DNA from: an uncultured Eubacteriales bacterium
GTDB taxonomy: Bacteria > Bacillota > Clostridia > Lachnospirales > Lachnospiraceae
Reading direction: 5' to 3'
Assembly (NCBI GenBank): GCA_900314885.1
Contig: OMWY01000005.1
Coordinates: forward strand, 1 to 64,000
DNA length: 64,000 nucleotides
Below, piece by piece: positions 18,243-28,200 of this stretch. The position numbers were made by a program, and so were the translations under genes. Below the pieces are notes generated by a model. The model ran no database searches, was not told where the DNA came from, and saw only the letters and a list, made by a program, of their open reading frames with translations. Numbering within the stretch: position 1 is the first letter of the stretch; every line of letters starts with the position of its first letter.

Positions 18243-20101
18243 AAGAAGAATTAAAAAAACTCCCGGCTCGTCCGGGAGTTTATATTATGCATAACTCTCT
18301 TGATGAGATTATATACGTAGGTAAGGCGAAGGTCTTGAAGAACCGCGTCCGCCAGTATTTTCAGAATCCGGACAGACTGTCACCTAAAATCCAAAATATG
18401 GTAAAAAATATTGACCATTTTGAATATATAGTCACGGATTCCGAGCTGGAGGCCCTGGTTCTCGAGAGCAACCTGATAAAGGAGCACCGCCCTAAGTACA
18501 ACACCATGCTTAAGGACGACAAGTCCTATCCTTATATCAGGGTGACCTTGAATGAAGCCTATCCGAGAGTTTTATTTTCAAGGCGAATCCACTACGCCGA
18601 TGGGAGTAAATACTTCGGGCCATATCCCGCCTATATAAACGAGATCCTTGAAATGCTCCACAAGCTATACCAGATAAGGAGCTGCCGGAGGAACCTTCCT
18701 GCTGATATAGGTAAGGAACGTCCCTGCCTTAATTATCAGATAGGACGGTGTGACGGGCCGTGTACGGGAAATGTATCCGAAGAGGATTATAAGAAGCGTA
18801 TAGAGGAGGTCTGCGAATTTCTTCAGGGCGACTATTCTAAGGTTATAGACGCTGCCACGAAGAAGATGAATGAATGCTCTGAAATGCTTGAGTTTGAGGA
18901 TGCGGCGATTTATCGTGATATGATAAATCACCTCCTTCGTTTTCGCGATAATCAGAAGATTAATTCCAATACAAATGAGGATGACCGCGATATCATTGCA
19001 ATCGCAAAGGCTGATGATGAGGCGGTTATGCAGGTATTTTTTGTGCGCAGTGGCCGCCTTATAGGCAGGGAGCATTTCGAGCTTGAAGGAGTCGCTGAGC
19101 TTGACCATGCGGCTATTTACTCTGATTTTATTAAGCAGTACTATTCAGGTACTCCATTTGTGCCTAAGGAACTCTATACCTCAGATGAGCCGGAGGATAT
19201 GGAACTTCTTACTGAGTGGCTGAGTGACCGTCGTGGCGGTAAGGTAACAATCACCGTTCCGAAGAAGGGCGAGAAGGCCCGTATGCTTGAGCTTGCCTAT
19301 GAGAACGCGAAAATGGTCCTCACAAACGACAGCGAGAGAAACAAACGGGAGAAGGCCCGCACGACAGGAGCCCTCGCCGAGCTCTCCGACCTCCTTGATA
19401 TAGGTGAGATACATAGGGTTGAGTCCTTCGATATTTCAAATATCAGTGGCTTTGAAAATGTAGGGTCAATGGTTGTATTTGAAGACGGAAAGCCTAAGAA
19501 GAATGACTACCGCAAATTTCGGATAAAGGGATTCGCGGGGCAGGATGATTACGCTTCGATGAATGAGGTTCTTACCCGCCGCTTCGAGCACGGAATCAAG
19601 GAGAAGGAGGAATTAAAGGCTAAGGGAGTAGAGGATAAGCTAGGCAAATTTTCTAATTTCCCTGATATCATCCTTATGGATGGTGGCAAGGGCCAGGTAA
19701 ATATAGCGCTCGAGGTTCTCGATAAATTCGGCCTCGACATTCCGGTGGCGGGCCTCGTGAAGGATGACAGGCACCGCACCAGAGGCATTTATTATAATAA
19801 TATAGAACAGCCTATAGATACCCATAGCGAGATGTTTAAGCTAATAACCCGTGTCCAGGATGAGACCCACCGTTTCGCCATAGAATACCATAAGCTCCTC
19901 CGCGGGAAGGCCCAGGTTCACTCAATACTTGACGATATCCCGAACGTAGGCCCTAAGCGCCGAGTTGCCCTTATGCGACACTTTAAGTCTCTCGAAGATA
20001 TAAAGAACGCAAGCATAGAAGACCTCGTCCAGGTAGAGAGCCTCGACCGCAGGAGCGCCGAGTCGATATATGAGTTCTTCCATAAACAGGGAATTACATG
20101 A
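18230..20101 (+). CDS. uvrC: Excinuclease ABC subunit C
   Basis: UvrC makes both incisions in nucleotide excision repair together with UvrB. The 623-residue protein has the GIY-YIG nuclease (RPGVYIMHN and IIYVGKAK, residues 13-35), a UVR motif near 200-235 that contacts UvrB, the RNase H-like nuclease domain ([20 protein letters not shown] with the catalytic Asp), and a helix-hairpin-helix end ([16 protein letters not shown]). The start is TTG at 18230, overlapping ftsH by 13 bp and preceded by GTGAGGA, which implies translational coupling to ftsH. Confidence 0.95.
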   Translation: MFDIKEELKKLPARPGVYIMHNSLDEIIYVGKAKVLKNRVRQYFQNPDRLSPKIQNMVKNIDHFEYIVTDSELEALVLESNLIKEHRPKYNTMLKDDKSYPYIRVTLNEAYPRVLFSRRIHYADGSKYFGPYPAYINEILEMLHKLYQIRSCRRNLPADIGKERPCLNYQIGRCDGPCTGNVSEEDYKKRIEEVCEFLQGDYSKVIDAATKKMNECSEMLEFEDAAIYRDMINHLLRFRDNQKINSNTNEDDRDIIAIAKADDEAVMQVFFVRSGRLIGREHFELEGVAELDHAAIYSDFIKQYYSGTPFVPKELYTSDEPEDMELLTEWLSDRRGGKVTITVPKKGEKARMLELAYENAKMVLTNDSERNKREKARTTGALAELSDLLDIGEIHRVESFDISNISGFENVGSMVVFEDGKPKKNDYRKFRIKGFAGQDDYASMNEVLTRRFEHGIKEKEELKAKGVEDKLGKFSNFPDIILMDGGKGQVNIALEVLDKFGLDIPVAGLVKDDRHRTRGIYYNNIEQPIDTHSEMFKLITRVQDETHRFAIEYHKLLRGKAQVHSILDDIPNVGPKRRVALMRHFKSLEDIKNASIEDLVQVESLDRRSAESIYEFFHKQGIT

Positions 20102-20116
20102 CTATGAACTTTCTTT

Positions 20117-20150
20117 CGATGAAAACGACATTACAATGTAACTTTCATCG
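20117..20150 (+). terminator. Hairpin after uvrC, weak terminator candidate
   Basis: Arms CGATGAAA (20117-20124) and TTTCATCG (20143-20150) enclose an inner ACATT/AATGT pair. The following sequence is CAATTTTAG, too short a T-run for a strong terminator. Confidence 0.4.
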
Positions 20151-20173
20151 CAATTTTAGCGTTAAACAATTAG

Positions 20174-20202
20174 TTGAAAAAGCTTGACTTTAATGGTACA
20201 AT
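20174..20202 (+). promoter_or_regulatory. Promoter of the hprK-murB-rapZ-whiA-crh-dnaE transcript
   Basis: TTGAAA at 20174-20179 and TACAAT at 20197-20202 have 17-bp spacing, ending 37 bp before the HprK ATG. Confidence 0.7.
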
Positions 20203-20239
20203 AGGAGATACAGTTTAAAGTTTGAGGAGGCACATTTTC

Positions 20240-21259
20240 ATGGAAGAAAGCCTTTACAGTGTACCGCTCTCGGAGCTTATAGAGAACTTCAAGCTCGAGA
20301 ACCTTACACCTGAGATAAAGACAGACAATATCCTTATCAAGGATATCAACGTCAACCGTCCGGCCCTGCAGCTGGCGGGCTTCTTTGACTACTTTGATTC
20401 TGAGCGTATTCAGATAATCGGTAACGTTGAGAACGCCTATATGCATCAGATGAGTCTTGACCGTCAGCATGACGTCATGAACAGGCTCATGGAATATAAG
20501 ATTCCCTGCATCATTTTCTGCAGAGGCCTTGATGTCCCTGACATCATATTAAATGCCGCGAGACTGGCCTCGGTTCCGGTGCTTCGTACCGACAAGGCGA
20601 CCAGTGCCTTCATGTCGGAAGCAATCAGGTACATGAGGCACCAGCTCGCTCCGAGGATTTCACTCCATGGCGTTCTTGTCGATGTCTATGGCGAGGGCGT
20701 TCTCATCATGGGCGAGAGTGGCATAGGTAAGAGCGAGACGGCACTAGAGCTTATAAAGCGCGGCCACCGTCTTGTGAGCGATGATGTCGTTGAGATTAAG
20801 AAAATCAGTGAGGATACCCTTGTGGGAACTGCTCCTGAGATAACCCGTCACCTTATAGAATTAAGAGGTATCGGAATCGTTGATGTCCGCTCTCTCTACG
20901 GCTTCGCGTCCGTAAGAACTGAGGCGAATATAGACCTCGTTATCAAGCTTATGGAATGGGACAAGGACCTTGATTTCGACCGTCTTGGCCTTGAGGAGCA
21001 GTATACTGAAATCCTTGGTATAAATGTTGTGAGCCACAATATTCCTATAAGGCCGGGCCGTAACCTTGCCCTTATCTGCGAGGCGGCAGCCGTTAACAAC
21101 AGGCAGAAGAAGATGGGCTATAACGCGGCTAAGGAGCTCTACAACCGTGTTACAAACAACATGAAGAAGCACGCTGAGGAGGCTGAATCGGCAATGGGCC
21201 CTGACGATGATAGCGACGGACATGACGCGGTTCTGCCTGATTTATCGGACGGACAGTGA
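20240..21259 (+). CDS. hprK: HPr kinase/phosphorylase
   Basis: This bifunctional enzyme phosphorylates and dephosphorylates Ser46 of HPr and Crh and so controls catabolite repression. The 339-residue protein has a helical N-terminal domain and a C-terminal P-loop GESGIGKS at 158-165, the H143 region (LHGVLVDVYGEG), the SDDVVEI motif and the family signature ELRGIGIVDVRSLYG. GGAGG at 20226-20230 selects ATG 20240 over the in-frame TTG at 20222. One of its likely substrates, the Crh-like protein at 24944-25201, is encoded in the same gene run. Confidence 0.96.
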   Translation: MEESLYSVPLSELIENFKLENLTPEIKTDNILIKDINVNRPALQLAGFFDYFDSERIQIIGNVENAYMHQMSLDRQHDVMNRLMEYKIPCIIFCRGLDVPDIILNAARLASVPVLRTDKATSAFMSEAIRYMRHQLAPRISLHGVLVDVYGEGVLIMGESGIGKSETALELIKRGHRLVSDDVVEIKKISEDTLVGTAPEITRHLIELRGIGIVDVRSLYGFASVRTEANIDLVIKLMEWDKDLDFDRLGLEEQYTEILGINVVSHNIPIRPGRNLALICEAAAVNNRQKKMGYNAAKELYNRVTNNMKKHAEEAESAMGPDDDSDGHDAVLPDLSDGQ

Positions 21260-21307
21260 TGATACAAGAACTGCAAAGTATTTTAATAAAACACCGGAGA
21301 ACATAAA

Positions 21308-22234
21308 ATGAGCGAATTTATTGCGGGAGCTGATGTAGGCGGTACATCAGTCAAACTTGGTTTTTTTGACACAGAGGGAAAATTACTCACAAAGTGGGAA
21401 ATACCTACGGATAAGATTACAGTCTTCGAGGATGTGGCGAAGTCTGTCCTCTCCAAAATCGAAGAAGAAGGTTTCAACAAGTCCGAATGCAAGGGTATAG
21501 GAATCGATGTACCCGGCCCTGTAAAGAACCGTGGCACAGTCCTTGAGCTTCCTAACATCGGTCTTGGACGGGTGGATGTAAAGGAAAAGATAGAAAGCCT
21601 TACGGGAATCAAGACACTTGTAGCGAATGACGCGAACGCTGCTGCCTTAGGTGAGCAGTGGCAGGGCGGCGGCAAGGGCGTATCGGATATGGTTATGATA
21701 ACCCTCGGAACAGGTGTTGGCGGTGGCGTCATCATCGGAGGCCACGTGGTTGAAGGGTCGAACGGAGCAGGCGGCGAGATAGGCCACCTCTGCGTTAATC
21801 CTGAGGAGACTGACCACTGCGGCTGCGGCAAGAGAGGGTGTCTCGAGCAGTACGCTTCGGCTACAGGAATCGTGAGACTCGCAAAGCTTTTCCTTGCCAC
21901 GGGAAAATATACCACGACTCTTTCGGATATCGACGCATTTTCAGCAAAAGACGTTCTTGACGCGGCTAAGAAGGGCGACGCTCTCGGCGAAGCTGTCCTT
22001 GACAAGGCGGGCTGGTACCTTGCCCTCGCCTGCTCTCATATAGCCCAGGTCGTCGACCCTGAGGTCTTCGTCATCGGAGGCGGCGTATCTAAGGCAGGCC
22101 CGATACTCCTTAGCGCTATCAGCAAATATTATGACGGACTTGTTATGAACTCACTTCGCGGAAAGGAATTCAGACTTGCTTCTCTCGGAAATGACGCGGG
22201 TATTTACGGGTGCGCGGCCATGTTTATAGACTGA
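21308..22234 (+). CDS. ROK-family sugar kinase, probable glucokinase
   Basis: The 308-residue ROK protein has the phosphate-binding motif GADVGGTSVKLGFFD at residues 7-21, the catalytic-type NDANAAALGE, the GTGVGGGVIIGG loop and the ROK zinc motif CGCGKRGCLEQYAS. No N-terminal DNA-binding domain is present, so it is a kinase and not a NagC/XylR-type repressor. Glucose is the likely substrate, which fits its place behind hprK and the pfkA gene downstream. The motif alone cannot separate glucokinase from other hexose or amino-sugar kinases. Confidence 0.87.
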   Translation: MSEFIAGADVGGTSVKLGFFDTEGKLLTKWEIPTDKITVFEDVAKSVLSKIEEEGFNKSECKGIGIDVPGPVKNRGTVLELPNIGLGRVDVKEKIESLTGIKTLVANDANAAALGEQWQGGGKGVSDMVMITLGTGVGGGVIIGGHVVEGSNGAGGEIGHLCVNPEETDHCGCGKRGCLEQYASATGIVRLAKLFLATGKYTTTLSDIDAFSAKDVLDAAKKGDALGEAVLDKAGWYLALACSHIAQVVDPEVFVIGGGVSKAGPILLSAISKYYDGLVMNSLRGKEFRLASLGNDAGIYGCAAMFID

Positions 22235-22251
22235 GAAGCAGACTAGGTGTT

Positions 22252-23160
22252 ATGGATACAGAATTTAAGAAAGAGCTTAGAGAGATAGTAGGAGAAAGCA
22301 ATTTTCTTGAAAATGAAATGATGGACCGTCACACGACATTTAAAATAGGGGGACCGTGTGACTGTCTCATTAAGCCTTCGGATGTGAATGTACTTTCGAA
22401 GGCTGTTGCGCTTTGCGTAAATAATGATATTCCATTTTTTGTAATCGGAAGGGGCAGCAACCTCCTTGTGGATGATGACGGTGTGAGGGGTGTCGTTATT
22501 ATTCCTTCAGGGGAAATGACCGACATCTCTCTTAATGGAAATGAGCTCACGGCGGGAGCGGGAGCGAGTCTTATAAATACTGCTGCCTTCGCGGCTGACC
22601 ATGGCCTTGCGGGTCTTGAGTTCGCGGGCGGAATTCCGGGGAGCGTCGGCGGGGGCCTCGTTATGAACGCCGGTGCCTACGGCGGAGAAATGAAGGATGT
22701 CGTAAAATGCGCTACCATCCTTTGTAACGGAAGACTTTCTACCCTTTCGAAGGAGGAACTTAATTTATCCTATAGGCACAGCGTCATAGAAGAGCTTGAC
22801 CATGCGATAGTCGTTTCCGTGACCTTTGACCTTAAGCCCGGCGACAGCGCTGAGCTAAAGGCTAAGATTAGTGAGCTTAACCGCCGCCGTATGGAGAAGC
22901 AGCCATTTGACTATCCTAGCGCGGGGTCTACCTTTAAGAGACCTGTCGGAGGTTACGCCTCGGCCCTAATAGAGCAGGCGGGTCTTAAGGGCTTAGCCGT
23001 AGGTGGCGCCCAGGTCAGCGAGAAGCACGCGGGCTTCATAATTAACCGTGAAAATGCTACGTATCACGACGTAATCGCCCTTATTAAGCTGGTTGAAGAT
23101 AAGGTAGAGCAAAGAAGCGGAATCAGGCTTGAGCCGGAGGTGAAAATCCTTGGAAAATAA
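22252..23160 (+). CDS. murB: UDP-N-acetylenolpyruvoylglucosamine reductase
   Basis: MurB reduces enolpyruvyl-UDP-GlcNAc to UDP-MurNAc with NADPH and FAD in peptidoglycan synthesis; MurA, the step before, is encoded at 36221-37522. The 302-residue protein is a type II MurB: FAD-binding VIGRGSNLLVDDDGVRG, GLEFAGGIPGSVGGG, the catalytic-type YRHS, and the conserved YPSAGSTFKRP. AGGTG at 22244-22248 supports ATG 22252; an upstream in-frame start at 22210 lies inside the ROK gene. The 3' end overlaps rapZ by 11 bp. Confidence 0.95.
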   Translation: MDTEFKKELREIVGESNFLENEMMDRHTTFKIGGPCDCLIKPSDVNVLSKAVALCVNNDIPFFVIGRGSNLLVDDDGVRGVVIIPSGEMTDISLNGNELTAGAGASLINTAAFAADHGLAGLEFAGGIPGSVGGGLVMNAGAYGGEMKDVVKCATILCNGRLSTLSKEELNLSYRHSVIEELDHAIVVSVTFDLKPGDSAELKAKISELNRRRMEKQPFDYPSAGSTFKRPVGGYASALIEQAGLKGLAVGGAQVSEKHAGFIINRENATYHDVIALIKLVEDKVEQRSGIRLEPEVKILGK

Positions 23161-23998
23161 GAGAAATCTTGTGATTGTCACCGGAATGAGCGGAGCGGGC
23201 AGGTCCACAGCCCTTAAGACCTTAGAGGATTTTGGATATTTCTGTGTCGATAATCTTCCGACAGAGTTCCTTATGAAGCTCTTTGATATGGCAGGAGACA
23301 GTGGGAAGAACCTGGCTGTTGGGCTTGACAGTCGCGCCGGAGCGGGGATAGAGAAGCTTAAGGATGATATTCCCGCACTTAAGGCCCTGGGAGTTAAGAT
23401 TCTCTTCCTTGAAGCAAGCGATGAGATCCTAGTAAGGCGCTACAAGGAGACGAGACGGTCTCACCCTCTCGCGGGCGATGACAGGGTTGAGGAGGGCATA
23501 AGCCGTGAGCGTGTCGGCATGAAGTTTCTTAAGGATAACGCTGACTATATCATAGATACATCAAGGCTTGTCACAAGGGAGCTGAGGGCCGAGCTTCACA
23601 GGATTTTTGCCGAAAACGAGGATTTCAACAATTTCCAGATAACGGTATTGTCATTCGGCTTCAAGTACGGGATTCCAAATGATGCCGACCTTGTTTTTGA
23701 CGTCCGTTTCCTCCCGAATCCCTTCTATGTGCCGGAATTGAAGCATTTAACGGGAAATGACGCTCCGGTTCACGACTATGTCATGGCAAGTGACGCGTCA
23801 AAGACATTTTTAAATAAGCTTACCGATCTGATTGATTTCCTGATTCCGAATTATATAGCGGAAGGAAAGACGAATCTTGTAATAGCGGTCGGCTGCACGG
23901 GTGGCCAGCACAGGTCAGTCACGATAGCAAATGAGCTCTATTCATGGCTAACCAAGACCGAATATAACGTAAAAGTAGAGCACAGGGAGCTTCACTGA
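23150..23998 (+). CDS. rapZ: RapZ/YvcJ-family nucleotide-binding protein
   Basis: The family includes the E. coli RNase adapter RapZ, which controls GlmS level, and B. subtilis YvcJ. The 282-residue protein has Walker A GMSGAGRS at residues 12-19, with Arg in the usual Lys place as also occurs in Actinobacteria. FGYFCVDNLPTEFL and the C-terminal signature AVGCTGGQHRSVTIANELY are conserved. The start is TTG at 23150 behind CGGAGG at 23135-23140, inside the end of murB. It overlaps whiA by one base (TGATG). Confidence 0.92.
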   Translation: MENKRNLVIVTGMSGAGRSTALKTLEDFGYFCVDNLPTEFLMKLFDMAGDSGKNLAVGLDSRAGAGIEKLKDDIPALKALGVKILFLEASDEILVRRYKETRRSHPLAGDDRVEEGISRERVGMKFLKDNADYIIDTSRLVTRELRAELHRIFAENEDFNNFQITVLSFGFKYGIPNDADLVFDVRFLPNPFYVPELKHLTGNDAPVHDYVMASDASKTFLNKLTDLIDFLIPNYIAEGKTNLVIAVGCTGGQHRSVTIANELYSWLTKTEYNVKVEHRELH

Positions 23999-24951
23999 TG
24001 TCATTTTCAACAGAAGTAAAGCGTGAGCTTGACGTGAACGAGACAGCCGCAAGGCACTGTCAGATAGCGGAGCTTTCCGCGATAATTTCGCTTTCGGGCC
24101 ATATAGAGATTACGGAAGCGGAGAAATATTTATTATTTGTTCATACTGAAAATATGTACGTGTGCGACAGGTTTACGAGGCTTGTAGGGCTGGTGACCGA
24201 CGAAAGGTGTGAAGTAAGCGCCACCCTCAACATGAAGAAAAAAAGCAGCATGTATACTGCGGTCTTGCCTCACAGTGAGGCCGTAAAGGATATACTAAAG
24301 GCTATAAAATTCATGGAGCCTGATGGTTCGGATGCTCCGGAATTTCCACTCGTTTCGCCTACGGTAATACTTAATTCCTGCTGCAAGAAGGCCTTCTTAA
24401 GAGGGGCATTTTTAACGACGGGCTCTGTCGGCGACCCCAACAAGGCATACCATTTTGAAATAGTATGCGAGACCGAGGAAAAGGCCGCGGGAATCGCTGA
24501 TATCATGTGCGAGCTTGGTCTCAAGGGAAAGAGCGCTAAGAGGAAGAACCACTATATAGCCTACCTCAAGGAGGGCGACGACATAAGGGACGCTCTCGGC
24601 CTGATGGAAGCGCCGAGATCTGTCATGGAATTTGAAAATGTCAGAGTTCTCAAGGATGTGCGCAATTCAGTCAACAGGCAGGTTAACTGCGAGACGGCGA
24701 ATCTATCTAAAACAGTAAAGGCATCGGCGAGGGAGCTTGCCGATATAGAATATATAAGGGATACAAAGGGACTTTCGTATCTCCCGAAAAATCTTATCGA
24801 GGTTGCGGAGGCGAGGCTCGCGAATCCTGATGCGACCTTGCTTGAGCTCGGAAGGAATCTCACAAAGCCGCTCGGGAAGTCGGGCGTGAACCACAGACTT
24901 CAGAAAATCGGCGAGATAGCGGAAAGTCTTAGGGGGAAGGAAAATGCTTAG
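23998..24951 (+). CDS. whiA: DNA-binding protein WhiA
   Basis: WhiA homologues influence sporulation in Streptomyces and cell division or chromosome segregation in B. subtilis. The 317-residue protein has the N-terminal degenerate LAGLIDADG homing-endonuclease fold (CKKAFLRGAFLTTGSV region) and a C-terminal helix-turn-helix in LLELGRNLTKPLGKSGVNHR. It lies between rapZ and a Crh-like gene, as in Bacillus, except that the yvcK gene normally between rapZ and whiA is absent. Confidence 0.95.
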   Translation: MSFSTEVKRELDVNETAARHCQIAELSAIISLSGHIEITEAEKYLLFVHTENMYVCDRFTRLVGLVTDERCEVSATLNMKKKSSMYTAVLPHSEAVKDILKAIKFMEPDGSDAPEFPLVSPTVILNSCCKKAFLRGAFLTTGSVGDPNKAYHFEIVCETEEKAAGIADIMCELGLKGKSAKRKNHYIAYLKEGDDIRDALGLMEAPRSVMEFENVRVLKDVRNSVNRQVNCETANLSKTVKASARELADIEYIRDTKGLSYLPKNLIEVAEARLANPDATLLELGRNLTKPLGKSGVNHRLQKIGEIAESLRGKENA

Positions 24952-25201
24952 TAAAACGGTTAAGGTATCAATCAAGGATAACGAGGACTCAAGGCCTATT
25001 GCCTTATTGGTCCAGCTTGCGGAGAAATTTTCTTCGGCTGTGCTCATCGGCTATGGCAACAAGAAAATCAACGCGAAATCAATCATGGGCATGATGACGC
25101 TTGATATCAGCGATGGCGATGAGCTCACGATTGAGACGGATGGCGTGGATGAAGAAGATGCCATGACTGAGATAGAGGAATACCTGAAAGGAAAGAATTA
25201 A
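24944..25201 (+). CDS. crh: HPr-family protein of Crh type, lacking the PTS active-site histidine
   Basis: The 85-residue protein aligns without gaps to HPr. Position 15, the histidine phosphorylated by PTS enzyme I, is Asp in EDSRPIA. Ser46, the HprK target, is kept in NAKSIMGMM. This is the pattern of B. subtilis Crh, which has Gln15 and serves only as a regulatory phosphoprotein with CcpA. The location after whiA is also that of crh. It is therefore predicted to signal catabolite state and not to transport sugar. The gene overlaps whiA by 8 bp and shares TAATG with dnaE. Confidence 0.85.
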   Translation: MLSKTVKVSIKDNEDSRPIALLVQLAEKFSSAVLIGYGNKKINAKSIMGMMTLDISDGDELTIETDGVDEEDAMTEIEEYLKGKN

Positions 25202-28200
25202 TGTTTACACACCTTCACATGCATACCGAGTACAGTCTCCTTGACTCCTCGAGCAAGATTCCCGACCTTGTGGCGAGGGTTAAGGAGCTCGGCATGAACG
25301 CCTGCGCCATTACCGATCACGGCAATATGTACGGGGCGATTGATTTCTACAAGGCATGCAAAAAAGAAGGTATAAAGCCTATTTTGGGGTGTGAGGTTTA
25401 TGTGGCTCCTACTTCACGATTTGAGAAGAAGCCGGGTGAAAATGAGGAGCGCTATAACCATCTTGTCCTCCTCGCCGAAAACGACAGGGGCTACCACAAC
25501 CTTATAAAGCTGGTGAGCAGGGGCTTTACGGAAGGCTTCTACTATAAGCCGAGGGTTGACTATGAGCTCCTTTCTGAGTTTCATGAGGGAATCATAGCCT
25601 GCTCTGCCTGCCTTGCCGGTATAGTTCCAAGGCACCTTGCGGCAGGAGAGTATGATGAGGCGAAGGCAGCAGCGCTTAAGCTGCAGGACATTTTCGGGGA
25701 AAATAACTTCTTCCTTGAGCTTCAGGACCACGGAATCGGAACTCAGAGGATTGTGGATCAGGGAATCATGCGGATTCACGCGGATACGGGAATTCCGCTT
25801 GTAGCGACGAATGACTGCCACTACATAAAAGCTGAAGACGCTAAGTACCATGATGTCCTCCTCTGCATCCAGACCCAGACAAATATTAACGATGAAAACA
25901 GGAGACGCTATGAGGGCGGCCAGTTCTACGTGAAGAGCCCGGAGGAGATGGCGGCTCTCTTTTCGTATGCCCCTGAAGCGATTGAAAATACAGGAAAAAT
26001 CGCCGATCGTTGCAATGTAGAGATAGAATTCGGCCACTACCACCTGCCGAAATTCCCTGTGCCAAACGACGGCGATTCCTGGGAATATTTAAATGAGCTC
26101 TGCGAGAAGGGCTTTAAGAAGAGATACCCTGACGCGGCTGATGACTCTGATGGCAGGAGGAAATATTTACCAAAAGAGGCTGAGCTTAGAGAACGCCTCA
26201 AATACGAGCTTGACACGATCCACACTATGGGCTTCGTGGATTATTTTCTTATAGTGTGGGATTACGTGAATTTCGCCAAGGAGCATGGTATAGCTGTTGG
26301 CCCCGGGCGAGGCAGCGCCGCAGGTTCGATAGTTGCCTATTGCCTTGAAATTACCGATATAGACCCTATCCGCTATTCTCTTCTCTTTGAGCGATTCCTG
26401 AATCCCGAGCGAGTCACCATGCCCGATATAGATATGGACTTCTGTGTCCTCCGCAGGGGCGAGGTTATAGACTACGTAACTAAGAAATACGGCCGTGACA
26501 GGGTTTGCCAGATTGTGACCTTCGGTACCATGGCTGCGAGGATGGTTATTCGAGATGTCGGCAGGGCCCTTGACCTCCCATATACCTACTGCGACCGTGT
26601 CGCGAAAATGATTCCGAACGACCTTAAGATGACTATAAATAAGGCTCTCGAGATGAATAAGGACCTCTCCGACCTCTATAATGAGGACGAGAACGCTAAG
26701 GACCTTATTGACGCTGCGAGGGCCCTCGAGGGTCTTCCGCGCCATACGAGTGTCCACGCCGCGGGAGTCGTTATAAGTAAGAGGGCGGTCGATGAATATG
26801 TTCCTCTCTCAACAGGCGCTGACAACGTAGTCACAACCGAATATACGATGACTACGATAGAGGAGCTTGGCCTTCTTAAGATGGACTTCCTAGGGCTCAG
26901 GAACCTCACGGTCATCCAGATGAGCGAGAAGCTGATAAACGGAAATCCCGACTACGGATTCACGAAGGAGAAGCCCTTTGATATCCATGATATAGATATG
27001 GAGGATAAGAATATCTTCGATATGCTTGGCCAGGGAAAGACCGAGGGAGTCTTCCAGCTTGAGAGCTCGGGTATGAAGTCCTTCATGAAGCAGCTTAAGC
27101 CTGACAACCTGGAAGATGTAATCGCGGGCATTTCCCTCTACCGTCCCGGCCCTATGGACTTCATACCGAAGTACATAGAGGGTAAGGAGCATCCTGAAAA
27201 TATCACCTACGACTGCCCTGAGCTTGAACCGATTCTCGCTTCAACCCACGGCTGTATAGTCTACCAGGAGCAGGTCATGCAGATAGTCCGTGATCTTGCG
27301 GGTTACTCCTACGGCCGTTCTGACCTCGTGCGGAGGGCCATGAGTAAGAAGAAGGCTGACGTCATGGCGAAGGAGAGGCAGAACTTCGTCTACGGGAATA
27401 AAGAGGAAAATATCCCGGGCTGCATAGCGAAGGGAATCTCAGCTGAAGTCGCGAATAAGATTTACGATGAGATGACCGACTTCGCTAAGTACGCCTTCAA
27501 CCGTTCCCATGCGGCGGGATATTCCGTCATAACCTACCAGACTGCCTTCCTTAAGTACTATTACCCTAAGGAATATATGGCTGCCCTCCTTACAAGTGTC
27601 ATGTCTAATACCCGAAAGGTTTCCGAGTATATAGACGAGTGCCGCAAGTCGGGCATAGAGATTCTGCCTCCCGATGTAAATGAAGGGCTCGGTGGCTTCT
27701 CTGTCTCGGGAAACGCAATCCGCTACGGCATGGGCGCCATAAAGGGCCTCGGAGATTCTGTTATAGATTCCATAGTGGAAGAGCGAGTGAGAAACGGAAA
27801 ATATAGGAGTCTTCAGGAATTTATAGAGCGTACCAACAGCTCTCAGGTAAGCAAGAAGGCTATAGAGAGCTTAATCAAGGCGGGAGCCATGGATTCCATG
27901 CCGGGTACCCGTCTCGAGAAGATGAGCATTTTCGAGAGAATGGCTGACGCTGTCGCAAAGGATAAGAAGAGTGCCGGAGCGGGTCAGATGACTCTCTTTG
28001 ACTTCGTTCCGGAGGACGCAAGAGAGGCTATAACCATCAAGATTCCGGAGCTTGGTGAGTTCGAAAATGATGATCTTCTCGCAAAGGAGAAGGATGTGCT
28101 CGGCATTTACGTGAGCGGCCACCCTCTTAAGGAATTCGCTTCGCTTATGGATAAAAATGTCACGGCGGGCAGCGCTGATTTTATAATGGATGAGGAAACA

